Assembly: GCA_965248155.1 (NCBI GenBank)
Contig: CBDFIO010000002.1
Coordinates: 310,001-374,000 of the forward strand
DNA length: 64,000 bases
Source: RFSX01 sp965248155
GTDB lineage: Bacteria > Bacteroidota > Bacteroidia > Chitinophagales > Saprospiraceae
Direction: 5' to 3'
Shown one piece after another: positions 46,414 to 55,231 of this stretch (positions are counted from its first letter, which is position 1; each line of letters opens with the position of its first letter). The notes below the pieces were generated by a model, which did not search any database, was not told the DNA's origin, and was given only the letters and a program-made list of their open reading frames with translations. A program made the position numbers and the translations under genes.

Positions 46414-48189
46414 TTGAAAAATTTACAATACCTCAACAAGTACTTCAAAAAGTATAAATGGCGTCTTCTGCTTGGTGTACTCTTCGTGGGCTTATCCAAT
46501 TTTTTCCTGGTTATGGTTCCTCAAACCATCCGAAAGGCTTTAGATTTCATTTTAGAAAAAACTCAGGATTCTGATTTAGTGAATGATAGTTTGGTTGAAG
46601 GTACTTTTATTGAATTATTTGGTAATGATATATTTAAGTTTTCTGCCCTTCTAATCGGGCTTTCCGTTCTGATGGGATTTTTCCTCTACTGCATGAGGAA
46701 AACTATTATAGTTATGTCCAGGCTTATAGAGTATGACCTGAGGAAAGAAATATATGAGCATTATCAAAAATTGGATTTTGCTTTTTATAAAAAGAATAGA
46801 ACTGGTGATTTGATGGCCAGAATATCAGAAGATGTTGGAAAAGTTAGAATGTATCTTGGCCCGGCGTTAATGTATGGAATTAATGTTACCATACGCTTCA
46901 GTTTTGTTATCTATACTATGTTTCAAGTAAATTCAACATTGTCCTTGTATACTCTACTCCCATTACCTTTTCTCTCCTTGTCTATATATTATGTGAGCAG
47001 TATTATTCATGATCGAAGTGATCTAATTCAAAAGCAAATCGCCAAATTGAACAGTATCTCACAAGAAGTCTATTCAGGCATCAGGATCATAAAATCTTAT
47101 GTCAAGGAAAAGCAATTCTACGGTCATTTTGATAAACAGAGCGAGGATTACAAGCAAAAAGCACTCGATCTGGCTCGAGTTAATGCACTCTTTTTCCCTT
47201 TGATGATATTTTTAGTGAGTCTGAGTACTTTATTGACGATTTATATCGGTGGAAAATTGGTATTTAAGGGTGAAATCACCGCCGGAAATCTTGCTGAGTT
47301 TGTTATTTACATTAACTATCTGACATGGCCAATAACTTCTTTAGGGTGGATAGCATCGATAATTCAGCAGGCTGAAGCTTCTCAAGGAAGGATTAATAAC
47401 ATGCTCCAAATAGAACCGGAAATACAATCGAAGATCAAAGAGCAAGCGAACCTTGAAGGTAATATCGATTTTGAAAATGTAAGTTTTACGTATCCCGACA
47501 CTGGGATAGAGGCTTTAAAGCATATTTCATTCCGGATAAAGCCGGGTGATAAGATTGCTATTGTAGGAAGAACCGCTTCAGGAAAAAGTACTATTGCTGA
47601 TCTTCTTTTGAGATTCTATGATGTGAGTTCAGGTCAAATAAAAGTAGACGAAATAGATATAAGAGAGCGTGATCTCTACAATCTGAGACATAGAATAGCT
47701 TATGTTCCTCAGAATGTTTTTCTGTTTTCTGACTCCATTGAAGAAAACATCAAGTTTGGACATCAAACGGCCAATAAAAAAGAAGTTGAGAATTTTGCGA
47801 ATTATGCTGCTATCCATCAGGATATACAAAAATTACCCGATCAATATGAAACATTAGTAGGAGAACGTGGGGTAACATTATCCGGAGGACAGAAACAGCG
47901 TGTATCTATTGCCAGAGCATTAATTAAAAATCCAGATATCGTGATTCTCGATGATTGTCTTTCAGCTATTGATTCAAATACTGAACATTTAATCATCAAT
48001 CATCTAAATGAATCTCTAAAGGACAAGACGGCCATAATTATTACACATAGAATCTCAACCCTGATGAAATTTGATAATATCATAGTGTTAGAAGAGGGTA
48101 AAATTTCAGATCAAGGCACTCATAAAGACCTTATGAGTAAACCTGGATACTATCGAGATTTAGTAAGAATGCAGTACGAGGAAAGCTAA
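46414..48189 (+). CDS. ABC-type exporter, membrane and ATPase domains fused
   Basis: The 591-residue half-transporter starts at TTG. Six membrane helices (about 15-320) precede the nucleotide-binding domain with Walker A GRTASGKST, Q-loop YVPQNVF, signature LSGGQKQR and H-loop ITHRIST. Walker B ends DD (VILDDCLSAID), where the catalytic Glu is normally found. That is typical of the MdlA/YheI/TM287 type, which works as a heterodimer with a canonical partner. No partner gene is adjacent. Substrate (drug or lipid) unknown. Confidence 0.9.
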   Translation: MKNLQYLNKYFKKYKWRLLLGVLFVGLSNFFLVMVPQTIRKALDFILEKTQDSDLVNDSLVEGTFIELFGNDIFKFSALLIGLSVLMGFFLYCMRKTIIVMSRLIEYDLRKEIYEHYQKLDFAFYKKNRTGDLMARISEDVGKVRMYLGPALMYGINVTIRFSFVIYTMFQVNSTLSLYTLLPLPFLSLSIYYVSSIIHDRSDLIQKQIAKLNSISQEVYSGIRIIKSYVKEKQFYGHFDKQSEDYKQKALDLARVNALFFPLMIFLVSLSTLLTIYIGGKLVFKGEITAGNLAEFVIYINYLTWPITSLGWIASIIQQAEASQGRINNMLQIEPEIQSKIKEQANLEGNIDFENVSFTYPDTGIEALKHISFRIKPGDKIAIVGRTASGKSTIADLLLRFYDVSSGQIKVDEIDIRERDLYNLRHRIAYVPQNVFLFSDSIEENIKFGHQTANKKEVENFANYAAIHQDIQKLPDQYETLVGERGVTLSGGQKQRVSIARALIKNPDIVILDDCLSAIDSNTEHLIINHLNESLKDKTAIIITHRISTLMKFDNIIVLEEGKISDQGTHKDLMSKPGYYRDLVRMQYEES

Positions 48190-48273
48190 ATTGTCTTGTT
48201 TTTTTCTGGTAAATAATTAGTTTTACTTATAATTTTGAAAAAAAATTATTTTTACTGATAAAATTTGATCAAG

Positions 48274-48843
48274 GTGGAAAACGAAAAAAAGTTTGAAAGT
48301 GTATATTCATCAAAGGTAAGAGCCGGAAAAAGAAGAACCTATTTTTTTGATGTTCGTCAGACAAAGGGTGAAGATTATTACATCACGATAACGGAGAGTA
48401 CAAAGCGATTTGATGGAAATGGGTATGAAAGACATAAGATCTTTTTATACAAAGAAGACTTCAATAGATTTTTGAATAGTCTTAATGATACTGTCGACCA
48501 TGTGAAATCAGAATTGATGCCAGATTTTGATTACGAACTCTATGAAAGAAGACAACAAGAATGGGAAGAAAAACTTGCAGCTGAGGCGCTAGCCGCAGAA
48601 GCCAACCCAGAAGTTGAAACGGAAAAAACTGAAGAAGTTGCGAGTGAAGAGACGCCAGCAGAAGAAACTGTAGCCGAAACTACTGAAGATGCTCCTGCTG
48701 AAGATGCTCCTGCTGAAGATGCTGCTGCTGAAGATGCCCCCGCTGAGGATGCTGAACCTGAGGATGCCAATTCTGAAGAAGTTTCCACAGAAGAGACTGA
48801 GGAACCAACTCCACCGTCTGAAGATGAAGATATCAGCTGGTAA
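48274..48843 (+). CDS. DUF3276 (PUR-alpha-like) protein with acidic repeat tail
   Basis: The product is about 189 residues from GTG (a TTG at 48265 is an alternative). Residues 1-95 are the conserved DUF3276/PUR-alpha-like nucleic-acid-binding region (VRAGKRRTYFFDVRQTKGEDYY, YKEDFNRFLNSLNDTVDHVK). The last 85 residues are a low-complexity Ala/Glu/Pro/Asp tail with short repeats of 'APAED', encoded by repeats of gatgctcctgctgaa type. PUR-alpha proteins bind single-stranded DNA or RNA. The acidic tail is longer than usual. Confidence 0.88.
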   Translation: MENEKKFESVYSSKVRAGKRRTYFFDVRQTKGEDYYITITESTKRFDGNGYERHKIFLYKEDFNRFLNSLNDTVDHVKSELMPDFDYELYERRQQEWEEKLAAEALAAEANPEVETEKTEEVASEETPAEETVAETTEDAPAEDAPAEDAAAEDAPAEDAEPEDANSEEVSTEETEEPTPPSEDEDISW

Positions 48844-48905
48844 TTAATTTTTTCTTTAAGACATCTAAATCTTTCATTTGATCATCTGCATATTAAAGAT
48901 GATTA

Positions 48906-49409
48906 ATGAAGAAAAAGCGAAACTTTAATTTTAATCCTTCAGGATCAATAGCAGATATCGCATTCCTATTGCTTATATTTTTTATGGTAGCCACAAGTTT
49001 CCATAGAGAACAATCCATATCAATGATTCTCCCTCCTGAATATAAAGGGCCTCCAGGTAAAATTACTTTTAATCGTATCGTATCAATTCTTATCAATGAA
49101 CACAATGAAGTAATGATAGAAGACGATCACATTGAAAAAGATTACTCTGATCTGATTACTCAAAAACTTGATAAGATCATCACGAAAAATTATGATCCTG
49201 TCATTCATTTAAAAATTCATGCCAACAGCGATTACCAGTACTACATCAAATTGCTGTCAAGCATCAAAGAATCAATAAAACAAGTTAAACACAAATATGC
49301 AATCGTACATTTTAACATTCCACTGAATAAATTAAATCAAAAGCAATACAAAGAGTTGATTGGCCGGCTTGGAATTAAAATTTCTGAATCTCAATTTCCT
49401 GCATTATGA
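48906..49409 (+). CDS. ExbD/TolR-type biopolymer transport protein 1
   Basis: The 167-residue protein has the usual ExbD layout: a short basic N-terminus, one membrane helix with the functional Asp (IADIAFLLLIFFMVATSF) and a periplasmic domain. It works with an ExbB/TolQ channel to energise TonB or a related machine. The next gene is a second ExbD, overlapping by four bases (ATGA). No ExbB gene is nearby. Confidence 0.9.
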   Translation: MKKKRNFNFNPSGSIADIAFLLLIFFMVATSFHREQSISMILPPEYKGPPGKITFNRIVSILINEHNEVMIEDDHIEKDYSDLITQKLDKIITKNYDPVIHLKIHANSDYQYYIKLLSSIKESIKQVKHKYAIVHFNIPLNKLNQKQYKELIGRLGIKISESQFPAL

Positions 49410-49828
49410 TTAAAAAGCGTAAAAATGTGATTCCCGAATTCAATACAACAGCATTACCAGATATAATCTTTATGCTACTCTTTTTCTTCATGGTTGTTAC
49501 AGTCATTAAAAATAAAGACAGCAATTATAATATTCAATTGCCAAAAGTAGCTTATGGTGAAAAAATTATTGAAAAAACCGGACTGATTGATATTTCGATA
49601 TTTCCAGATAAAAAAGATAATTTTTCAATAAGTTATCGAAATAGTGTTTATAGTAACTTAGAAAACTTCGAGCAAGATTTTATAAAGACATTTGATAATT
49701 ATAATTATAGAGAAGCCAAATTAAGGATAGATGGTGTAGTCCCTATGGAGATGGTAAATAATTTAAAAACTATCCTTCAAAAAACAAAAATATACTCAAT
49801 AGAATATATCGTGACAAAATCTAGCTGA
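49406..49828 (+). CDS. ExbD/TolR-type biopolymer transport protein 2
   Basis: This 140-residue protein has the ExbD helix with its Asp (LPDIIFMLLFFFMVVTVI) and a shorter periplasmic domain. Two unlike ExbD proteins encoded together are common in Bacteroidota and probably form a hetero-complex with one ExbB. Here the ExbB must come from elsewhere. It ends two bases before the convergent Nudix-like gene. Confidence 0.9.
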   Translation: MIKKRKNVIPEFNTTALPDIIFMLLFFFMVVTVIKNKDSNYNIQLPKVAYGEKIIEKTGLIDISIFPDKKDNFSISYRNSVYSNLENFEQDFIKTFDNYNYREAKLRIDGVVPMEMVNNLKTILQKTKIYSIEYIVTKSS

Positions 49829-49830
49829 GA

Positions 49831-50253
49831 CTAAATATTCTTAAGAAGGTTTCTGTCTACTATTATATCTTTTAGTTCTTTTAGAGCTTGATACTCATTC
49901 GGAAGAACTTTCTTAAATGCATCCTTGATGCCAAAATAAGCAGCTTTTTCGATTTCAATTACAGATGACTTTATTTTTGATTTAACTAGCTTAACGTCAT
50001 GTTTGATCATTCCCCTGACGGAAGGAATATCATGCCAATCAGCTTCAATGGCAAAAGCTTTTATATTTTTTCCACCCTCATCTTGAATCATATCTAATTC
50101 AATGAATTGATGTTGTGAAATTGATGGAATTCCTCCACGTGGCAACGACCAGATATCAGGATCAACAGACATATCGTGATTGATAAATAATATTTCCAAT
50201 CCTTTCTCATGGCATCGATATATAAATATCCTTGCCGAATCAAGTAAACTCAT
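49831..50253 (-). CDS. Nudix-fold protein lacking the Nudix box
   Basis: The 140-residue protein has the outline of Nudix hydrolases such as diadenosine-polyphosphatase relatives: an opening SLLDSARIFIYRCHEKGLEI, WSLPRGGIP and KNIKAFAIEADWH. The catalytic Nudix box (GX5EX7REUXEEXGU) is missing: the segment after WSLPRGG reads IPSISQHQFIELDM. It therefore probably does not hydrolyse nucleotides in the usual way. The assignment rests on pattern resemblance. Confidence 0.5.
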   Translation of the reverse strand: MSLLDSARIFIYRCHEKGLEILFINHDMSVDPDIWSLPRGGIPSISQHQFIELDMIQDEGGKNIKAFAIEADWHDIPSVRGMIKHDVKLVKSKIKSSVIEIEKAAYFGIKDAFKKVLPNEYQALKELKDIIVDRNLLKNI

Positions 50254-50295
50254 AATGTATTTAGAAAATTAATTACCCTAAAATAACAATTCTGA

Positions 50296-50760
50296 TTAAA
50301 TTCTCTTACTTGGTTTTCCTTTGATGTGAATACTATCTTGTTCTGGTCGGATTTCTAAATCTTCAAGTTGCATTTCAAATGATTTAAAAATATTTTCCAA
50401 TTCGGATAAATCGATTTCCTGAAATAGTTTTAAACTTTTCTGCAACAGATTATCATATGACTTCGAATTGAAGTTCATTGTATCCAACTGTTCAAAATAA
50501 GATTCAAAGTTGAGATCTTCTAAAATCTTAAAATCGAAACTATCCAATAAGTCATGCATTTCTGTATCGAACTGAATATTACCAAATGATTCTTCAAACA
50601 ATTTCAATAAATCTTCATCAATTAATTTTAACTGATCAAGAGTATCCATCATGTCCTCCATATTTTCAATAGCCTCTTTCATTTTATCCTCGTTTTGAGA
50701 TTGGCTCATTCCAATTTGACTGCAGAGGATAAGTAGGAATATAAAGATTAGATGTCTCAT
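50296..50760 (-). CDS. Exported acidic helical protein of unknown function
   Basis: The 154-residue protein has a signal peptide (HLIFIFLLILCSQIGMSQS). It continues with long, strongly acidic helices rich in Leu, Phe, Asp and Glu (DQLKLIDEDLLKLFEESFGN), ending in a basic KGKPSKRI. I do not recognise a family. It follows four bases after the next upstream gene on the same strand, so they probably share a transcript. Confidence 0.65.
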   Translation of the reverse strand: MRHLIFIFLLILCSQIGMSQSQNEDKMKEAIENMEDMMDTLDQLKLIDEDLLKLFEESFGNIQFDTEMHDLLDSFDFKILEDLNFESYFEQLDTMNFNSKSYDNLLQKSLKLFQEIDLSELENIFKSFEMQLEDLEIRPEQDSIHIKGKPSKRI

Positions 50761-50764
50761 AGAT

Positions 50765-51445
50765 TTATAGATTTAAATTAGGTTTGAATAACAAATGATA
50801 TAATGACAAATACACGAGTGTATCAGCGCTTTTCTCTTTAAAATCATGGAATACTGAAAATGCTCTTTCACTTACTTGTTTTCCATCAATATCATTGAGG
50901 TTCAAGTGAGCCAGGTCAGTCTGATTTGCATAAATAGCGGCATATTTTTGCCCGGTATGGTATTCTATTTTGGCCAGCTCACTAGGTTCGCTGTTCATCA
51001 ATACATCATCTTCAGTTATATATCCCTGGTATTTATCATTCATATATAACTTGGTGTGCCGATTATCAAAGTAAAATTTATATTCAGCTGAATCTGAATG
51101 AACGAGCATAACTACTTGACCTGATTTGTTGTATTTCTTAATTCCATATGCAAATAAAGGCTCCTGATATATAGTTGATAGATATCCCGTGGCCAGAGAA
51201 TAATGACCACGCCTCTTAATTTTGGCGATGGGCTTAGCAGATAATAATTTCAATTCTTCAACTGTTGCAGGGACCAGTCCATCCATATATCCAGATATCA
51301 ATTTTCTAAGTTCACGAAAATCTCTTGCAATTTTTTTCTTTATTGAACCAACACTCAAAAAGAAATTAGACACTTGATATACTACAAATGCCAAACTACC
51401 AATCATGGTTATCAAGAAAACAAAAAATTTAACTATTACTCCCAC
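50765..51445 (-). CDS. Membrane-anchored protein of unknown function
   Basis: The 226-residue protein has one N-terminal membrane helix (VKFFVFLITMIGSLAFVVYQV), a short basic helix, and a mostly beta domain (KFYFDNRHTKLYMNDKYQGYI). The latter resembles proteins that display a default or zero-state structure, but no family is recognised. It is the first gene of a pair with the small acidic exported protein; about 95 bases separate it from rpoD. Confidence 0.65.
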   Translation of the reverse strand: MGVIVKFFVFLITMIGSLAFVVYQVSNFFLSVGSIKKKIARDFRELRKLISGYMDGLVPATVEELKLLSAKPIAKIKRRGHYSLATGYLSTIYQEPLFAYGIKKYNKSGQVVMLVHSDSAEYKFYFDNRHTKLYMNDKYQGYITEDDVLMNSEPSELAKIEYHTGQKYAAIYANQTDLAHLNLNDIDGKQVSERAFSVFHDFKEKSADTLVYLSLYHLLFKPNLNL

Positions 51446-51541
51446 AAAAATTAATTTTTAATAAAAATGACCTATAGGATTTTGTCCTATAAGCCATATT
51501 AGAAATTTTTTCTTTAGAGTTGTATAATAATTATACGAACG

Positions 51542-52408
51542 TTATCCTAAATAGGATTTGAGTGCATTTTTATTAACAGACTTTCTCAGTCTTCTTAATG
51601 CACGTTCTTTTATCTGTCTTACTCTTTCTCTGGTTAATCCATATAATTCTCCAATCTCTTCTAGAGTCAGTGATTTGTGTCCATTTAGCCCATAATATGC
51701 AGAAAGCACTTCAATTTCTCTTGAACTTAAGAGAGAAAGGCCATATCTAACTTCATCCCTAAGGGATTGTTCCATTAGATTAAGGTCTGGGCTTTTTTGA
51801 TCCTTAGGAGTAAACAAATCCAGCATGGTCGCTTCTCCTTCTTCACCTCCCACAGGGGCATCCATAGACAAATGTCTACCACCGCCCTGAAGAACATTAA
51901 CAATATCAGAAATTTTCATATCTAATAATTCTGATAACTCTTCATGTGTAGGTTCTCTTTCGAACTCCTGTACGAATGAAACATAGGCTTCATTAACCTT
52001 AGAGTACGAGCTTACTTTATTCAATGGCAATCTGACCATTCGTGAATACTCTACAATTGATTGTAAAATCGATTGTCTGATCCACCATACGGCATAGGAT
52101 ATGAATTTGAAACCTTTTGTTTCATCAAATCTCTTTGCAGCCTTCATCAGGCCAACATTTCCTTCGTTAATCAGATCACTTAAAGAAAGTCCTTGATTTT
52201 GATATTGTTTAGCAACAGATACGACAAACCTAAGATTGGCTTGTGTCATTCTTTCTAATGCAGATTCATCACCTTCTCTAATTCTTCTAGCCAAATCGGC
52301 TTCTTCTTCAGGGGTCAACATTTCAATCTTAGAAATGTCATTTAGATACTTATCCAGAGCAAGGCTTTCTCTGCTTGTAATTTTGTTTGTAATTTTTAAT
52401 TGTCTCAT
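51542..52408 (-). CDS. rpoD: Primary RNA polymerase sigma factor, sigma-70 type
   Basis: This 288-residue protein matches the short primary sigma of Bacteroidota: no region 1.1, region 1.2 SLALDKYLNDISKIEMLTPEEE, region 2 NLRFVVSVAKQYQNQGLSLSDLINEGNVGLMKAAKRFD, and DNA-binding region 2.4 YAVWWIRQSI. Region 4.2 is LTLEEIGELYGLTRERVRQIKERALRRLR. It would read the TTTG/TAnnTTTG promoters seen in this window. It is transcribed in the same direction as pnp but about 180 bases downstream of it. Confidence 0.95.
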   Translation of the reverse strand: MRQLKITNKITSRESLALDKYLNDISKIEMLTPEEEADLARRIREGDESALERMTQANLRFVVSVAKQYQNQGLSLSDLINEGNVGLMKAAKRFDETKGFKFISYAVWWIRQSILQSIVEYSRMVRLPLNKVSSYSKVNEAYVSFVQEFEREPTHEELSELLDMKISDIVNVLQGGGRHLSMDAPVGGEEGEATMLDLFTPKDQKSPDLNLMEQSLRDEVRYGLSLLSSREIEVLSAYYGLNGHKSLTLEEIGELYGLTRERVRQIKERALRRLRKSVNKNALKSYLG

Positions 52409-52586
52409 TAAGCCTTTAAATTCTTTTAAATAATTTCGAATAGCTATTGACTATTTCAAAAAAAAATAGTATGCCAGTAATATATTTACAAGTATCCTTC
52501 CAAATAAGTTCAGGAATCAGTAAAGTTTTTCACCAATTTGTAAAAAATTAGTAAATCTTTCAGGTGTAGTTATGTAATATAGCTGT

Positions 52587-54731
52587 TTATTCGGCTACTG
52601 CTTCTCTTGGATTAGGTAGCAAAACTTTTCTGGAAAGTCTGAATTTTCCAGATTTTGGATCGATTCCAACCAATTTCACTTTCACAGGATCGCCAACTTT
52701 GAATACTTCGCTGACATCTTGGATTCTAGTATGTGAAATCTCAGAAACGTGTAATAATCCACTTTTCTGCTTGAAATCAACAAAAACGCCATAAGTCTGA
52801 ACAGATGCTACAACAGCATCATAGACATCTCCAACCTTCGGTTCGAACGCGATTTCTTCAATTGCACTTTTAGCTGCCATTAAAGATTCTTTATCCGATG
52901 AAGCGATTGAAACAACTCCTTTGTCTCCAACTTCCTCGATATTGATAACAGTACCTGTTCTGGCTTGTAATTCTTGAATTACTTTGCCACCAGGTCCAAT
53001 AACCGCGCCAATATAGCTTTTATCGATTTGGATCTCAACAATTCTTGGAGCATGTGGTTTGAAATCTTCTCTTGCAGTATCAAGACTTTTTGCCATCTCA
53101 TTCAAAATATGAATTCTTCCGGCTTTTGCTTGCTCTAATGCTTTTTCTAAGGTTTCATATGGAAGTCCATCTATTTTAATGTCCATTTGACAAGCTGTAA
53201 TACCCTTATGAGTACCGGTTACTTTAAAGTCCATATCACCAAGAGCATCTTCATCTCCCAAAATATCCGAAAGAATCGCAAAATTGTCTCCTTCAGAAAT
53301 CATACCCATGGCAATTCCGGATACAGGTGATGTCAATTTAATCCCACCGTCCATTAATGCCAGTGAACCAGCACAAACAGTCGCCATACTTGATGAACCA
53401 TTTGACTCTAATATGTCAGAAACCAGTCTGATCGTATATGGTGTATCTTGAGGAATAACTTGTTTTAATGATCTTGATGCTAAGTTTGCGTGTCCAACTT
53501 CTCTTCGTCCGGGACCTCTCATTGGTTTAGTTTCTCCAACTGAAAGGGCTGGAAAGTTATAATGAAGGATGAATTTATCAAAATAAATCTCCAAGGCATT
53601 ATCAACCATCTTTTGATCTAATTTAGATCCAAGGGTTAATGAAGTTAATGCTTGTGTTTCACCTCTATTAAATATAGCAGATCCATGAGCAGAAGGCAAA
53701 TAATCAACTTCTGTCCATATTGTTCTAACCTCATCATATTTTCTACCATCCAATCTGACAGATTCTTCAAGAACCATTGCTCTAATGGTTTCCTTCTTCA
53801 ATTTGCCTAAATAATCAGATGCTTTAGAAACATTTTCTTCAAAATACTCTTCTCCTTTTTCTTCTAAAAGCACTTCTTTCAAGGATTCAGAAATTTTCTT
53901 AAATCCTTCTTTTCTTTTCTTCTTATCTAAAGCTCCTCTTGAAACTTCAAGAATTTGATCTTTTGTTTTTGCGGCTACATAAGCTTTCAATTCTTCATCT
54001 ATTTCTTCCTGTTCAACTTCTCTTTTAACGAGGGCTTTATCACCAACTAATTTTGCTAGTTCCAATTGAGCATTACACTGTGTCTTTATCGCTTCGTGAC
54101 CAATTTTGATCGCCTCAACCAATTCCACTTCGCTACACTCGTTCGCTTCACCTTCAACCATCATTACATTTTCCAGAGTTGCAGCTACAATAATTTCTAA
54201 TGAAGCTTTTTCCAAATCTGATTTGGATGGGTTAACTTGATAATCGCCATCAATTTTAGCAACTCTAACTTCGGAAATTGGTCCCGCAAAAGGGATATCT
54301 GAAACTGAAAGAGCTGTAGATGCTGCTAATGCTGCATATGAATCTGGCAATGTATCTAAGTCTCCAGAAATCAAATTAATAATAACTTGAGTATCAAACA
54401 TATAACCATCAGGAAATAGTGGGCGTAAAGCTCTATCCACTAATCTTGAGGTTAAGATTTCATAATCGCTTAATCTGGTTTCTCTTCTAAAGAAATTGCC
54501 GGGAATTCTTCCTACAGCTGCGAATTTTTCTTGATAATCTACAGACAAAGGAAAAAAGCTTTGTCCTTCTCTTGCTTCATGATTCGAAACAACAGAACAA
54601 AAAAGCATTGTGTTTCCAATTTTAATGACGCAAGAACCATGTGCTTGAGTAGCAAGCTTGCCGGTTTCTAATATAACTTCTTGCCCATTTGGCAATTTAA
54701 ATGAAGTCGTGATAGGTGTTTGTTGACCCAT
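52587..54731 (-). CDS. pnp: Polyribonucleotide nucleotidyltransferase
   Basis: This 714-residue exoribonuclease degrades RNA 3' to 5' with phosphate. Two RNase-PH domains (about 10-140 and 320-540, with FNRGETQALTSLTLGS) surround a helical region. A KH domain (YIGAVIGPGGKVIQELQARTG) and an S1 domain (GDVYDAVVASVQTYGVFVDF) follow. Length is standard. It lies downstream of rpsO, the classic S15-PNPase order. Confidence 0.97.
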   Translation of the reverse strand: MGQQTPITTSFKLPNGQEVILETGKLATQAHGSCVIKIGNTMLFCSVVSNHEAREGQSFFPLSVDYQEKFAAVGRIPGNFFRRETRLSDYEILTSRLVDRALRPLFPDGYMFDTQVIINLISGDLDTLPDSYAALAASTALSVSDIPFAGPISEVRVAKIDGDYQVNPSKSDLEKASLEIIVAATLENVMMVEGEANECSEVELVEAIKIGHEAIKTQCNAQLELAKLVGDKALVKREVEQEEIDEELKAYVAAKTKDQILEVSRGALDKKKRKEGFKKISESLKEVLLEEKGEEYFEENVSKASDYLGKLKKETIRAMVLEESVRLDGRKYDEVRTIWTEVDYLPSAHGSAIFNRGETQALTSLTLGSKLDQKMVDNALEIYFDKFILHYNFPALSVGETKPMRGPGRREVGHANLASRSLKQVIPQDTPYTIRLVSDILESNGSSSMATVCAGSLALMDGGIKLTSPVSGIAMGMISEGDNFAILSDILGDEDALGDMDFKVTGTHKGITACQMDIKIDGLPYETLEKALEQAKAGRIHILNEMAKSLDTAREDFKPHAPRIVEIQIDKSYIGAVIGPGGKVIQELQARTGTVINIEEVGDKGVVSIASSDKESLMAAKSAIEEIAFEPKVGDVYDAVVASVQTYGVFVDFKQKSGLLHVSEISHTRIQDVSEVFKVGDPVKVKLVGIDPKSGKFRLSRKVLLPNPREAVAE

Positions 54732-54797
54732 AAAGGTATGAATATGATAAAAGTGAGAAAATAAAGGACACAGATCCTAAAGTAAATCGACAGAGTC

Positions 54798-55073
54798 TTA
54801 CTTTCTTATCTTTAATTTTTCTATCACTTCTCTGTATCTTTTGATGTCCTTTTTCAATAGATAATTTAGAAGTCTTCTCCTTTTACCTACTAGCGTTAGG
54901 AGTGCTCTTCTGGATGAGTGATCTTTCTTATTAATATTTAAATGATCAGAGAGACTCTGAATTCTAAAAGTAAAAAGGGCAACTTGTCCCTCAATAGATC
55001 CAGAGTTATTGGATTGACCTCCAAACTCTTTAAATATTTCTTCTTTCTTTTCTTTTGTTAAGTAACTTGCCAT
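54798..55073 (-). CDS. rpsO: 30S ribosomal protein S15
   Basis: The product has 91 residues from MASYLTKEKKEEIF; an in-frame ATG at 55091 is less likely because the family starts at the 'MxxYLT' position. Landmarks are GSIEGQVALFTFRIQSLSDHL and DHSSRRALLTLVGKRRRLLNYL. It binds 16S rRNA early in 30S assembly. A TACCTTTG promoter element is upstream. It is followed by pnp. Confidence 0.97.
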   Translation of the reverse strand: MASYLTKEKKEEIFKEFGGQSNNSGSIEGQVALFTFRIQSLSDHLNINKKDHSSRRALLTLVGKRRRLLNYLLKKDIKRYREVIEKLKIRK

Positions 55074-55123
55074 TGTATTTTGTTTAACCAAAAAGGATTA
55101 CTGAAATCGTATTTTAGCAGGCG

Positions 55124-55131
55124 CAAAGGTA
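55124..55131 (-). promoter_or_regulatory. rpsO: TAnnTTTG -7 element upstream of rpsO
   Basis: On the minus strand TACCTTTG matches the Bacteroidota consensus exactly, 50 bases before the S15 start codon. A -33 TTTG is not clear. Confidence 0.45.
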
Positions 55132-55231
55132 ATATTTATTCAATTAAGATTCACATTAAATTTATTAATCCCTTTTTTAATAAATTCAGGGCTATTCCCA
55201 CTAACTTTTAGATGATTTTTGATGATTGAAT

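Noticed and set aside
48540..48788. 82-residue minus frame rich in Ser and Ala
   Set aside because: It is the antisense of the Ala/Glu-rich repeat tail of the DUF3276 gene, where biased codons keep the reverse frame open.
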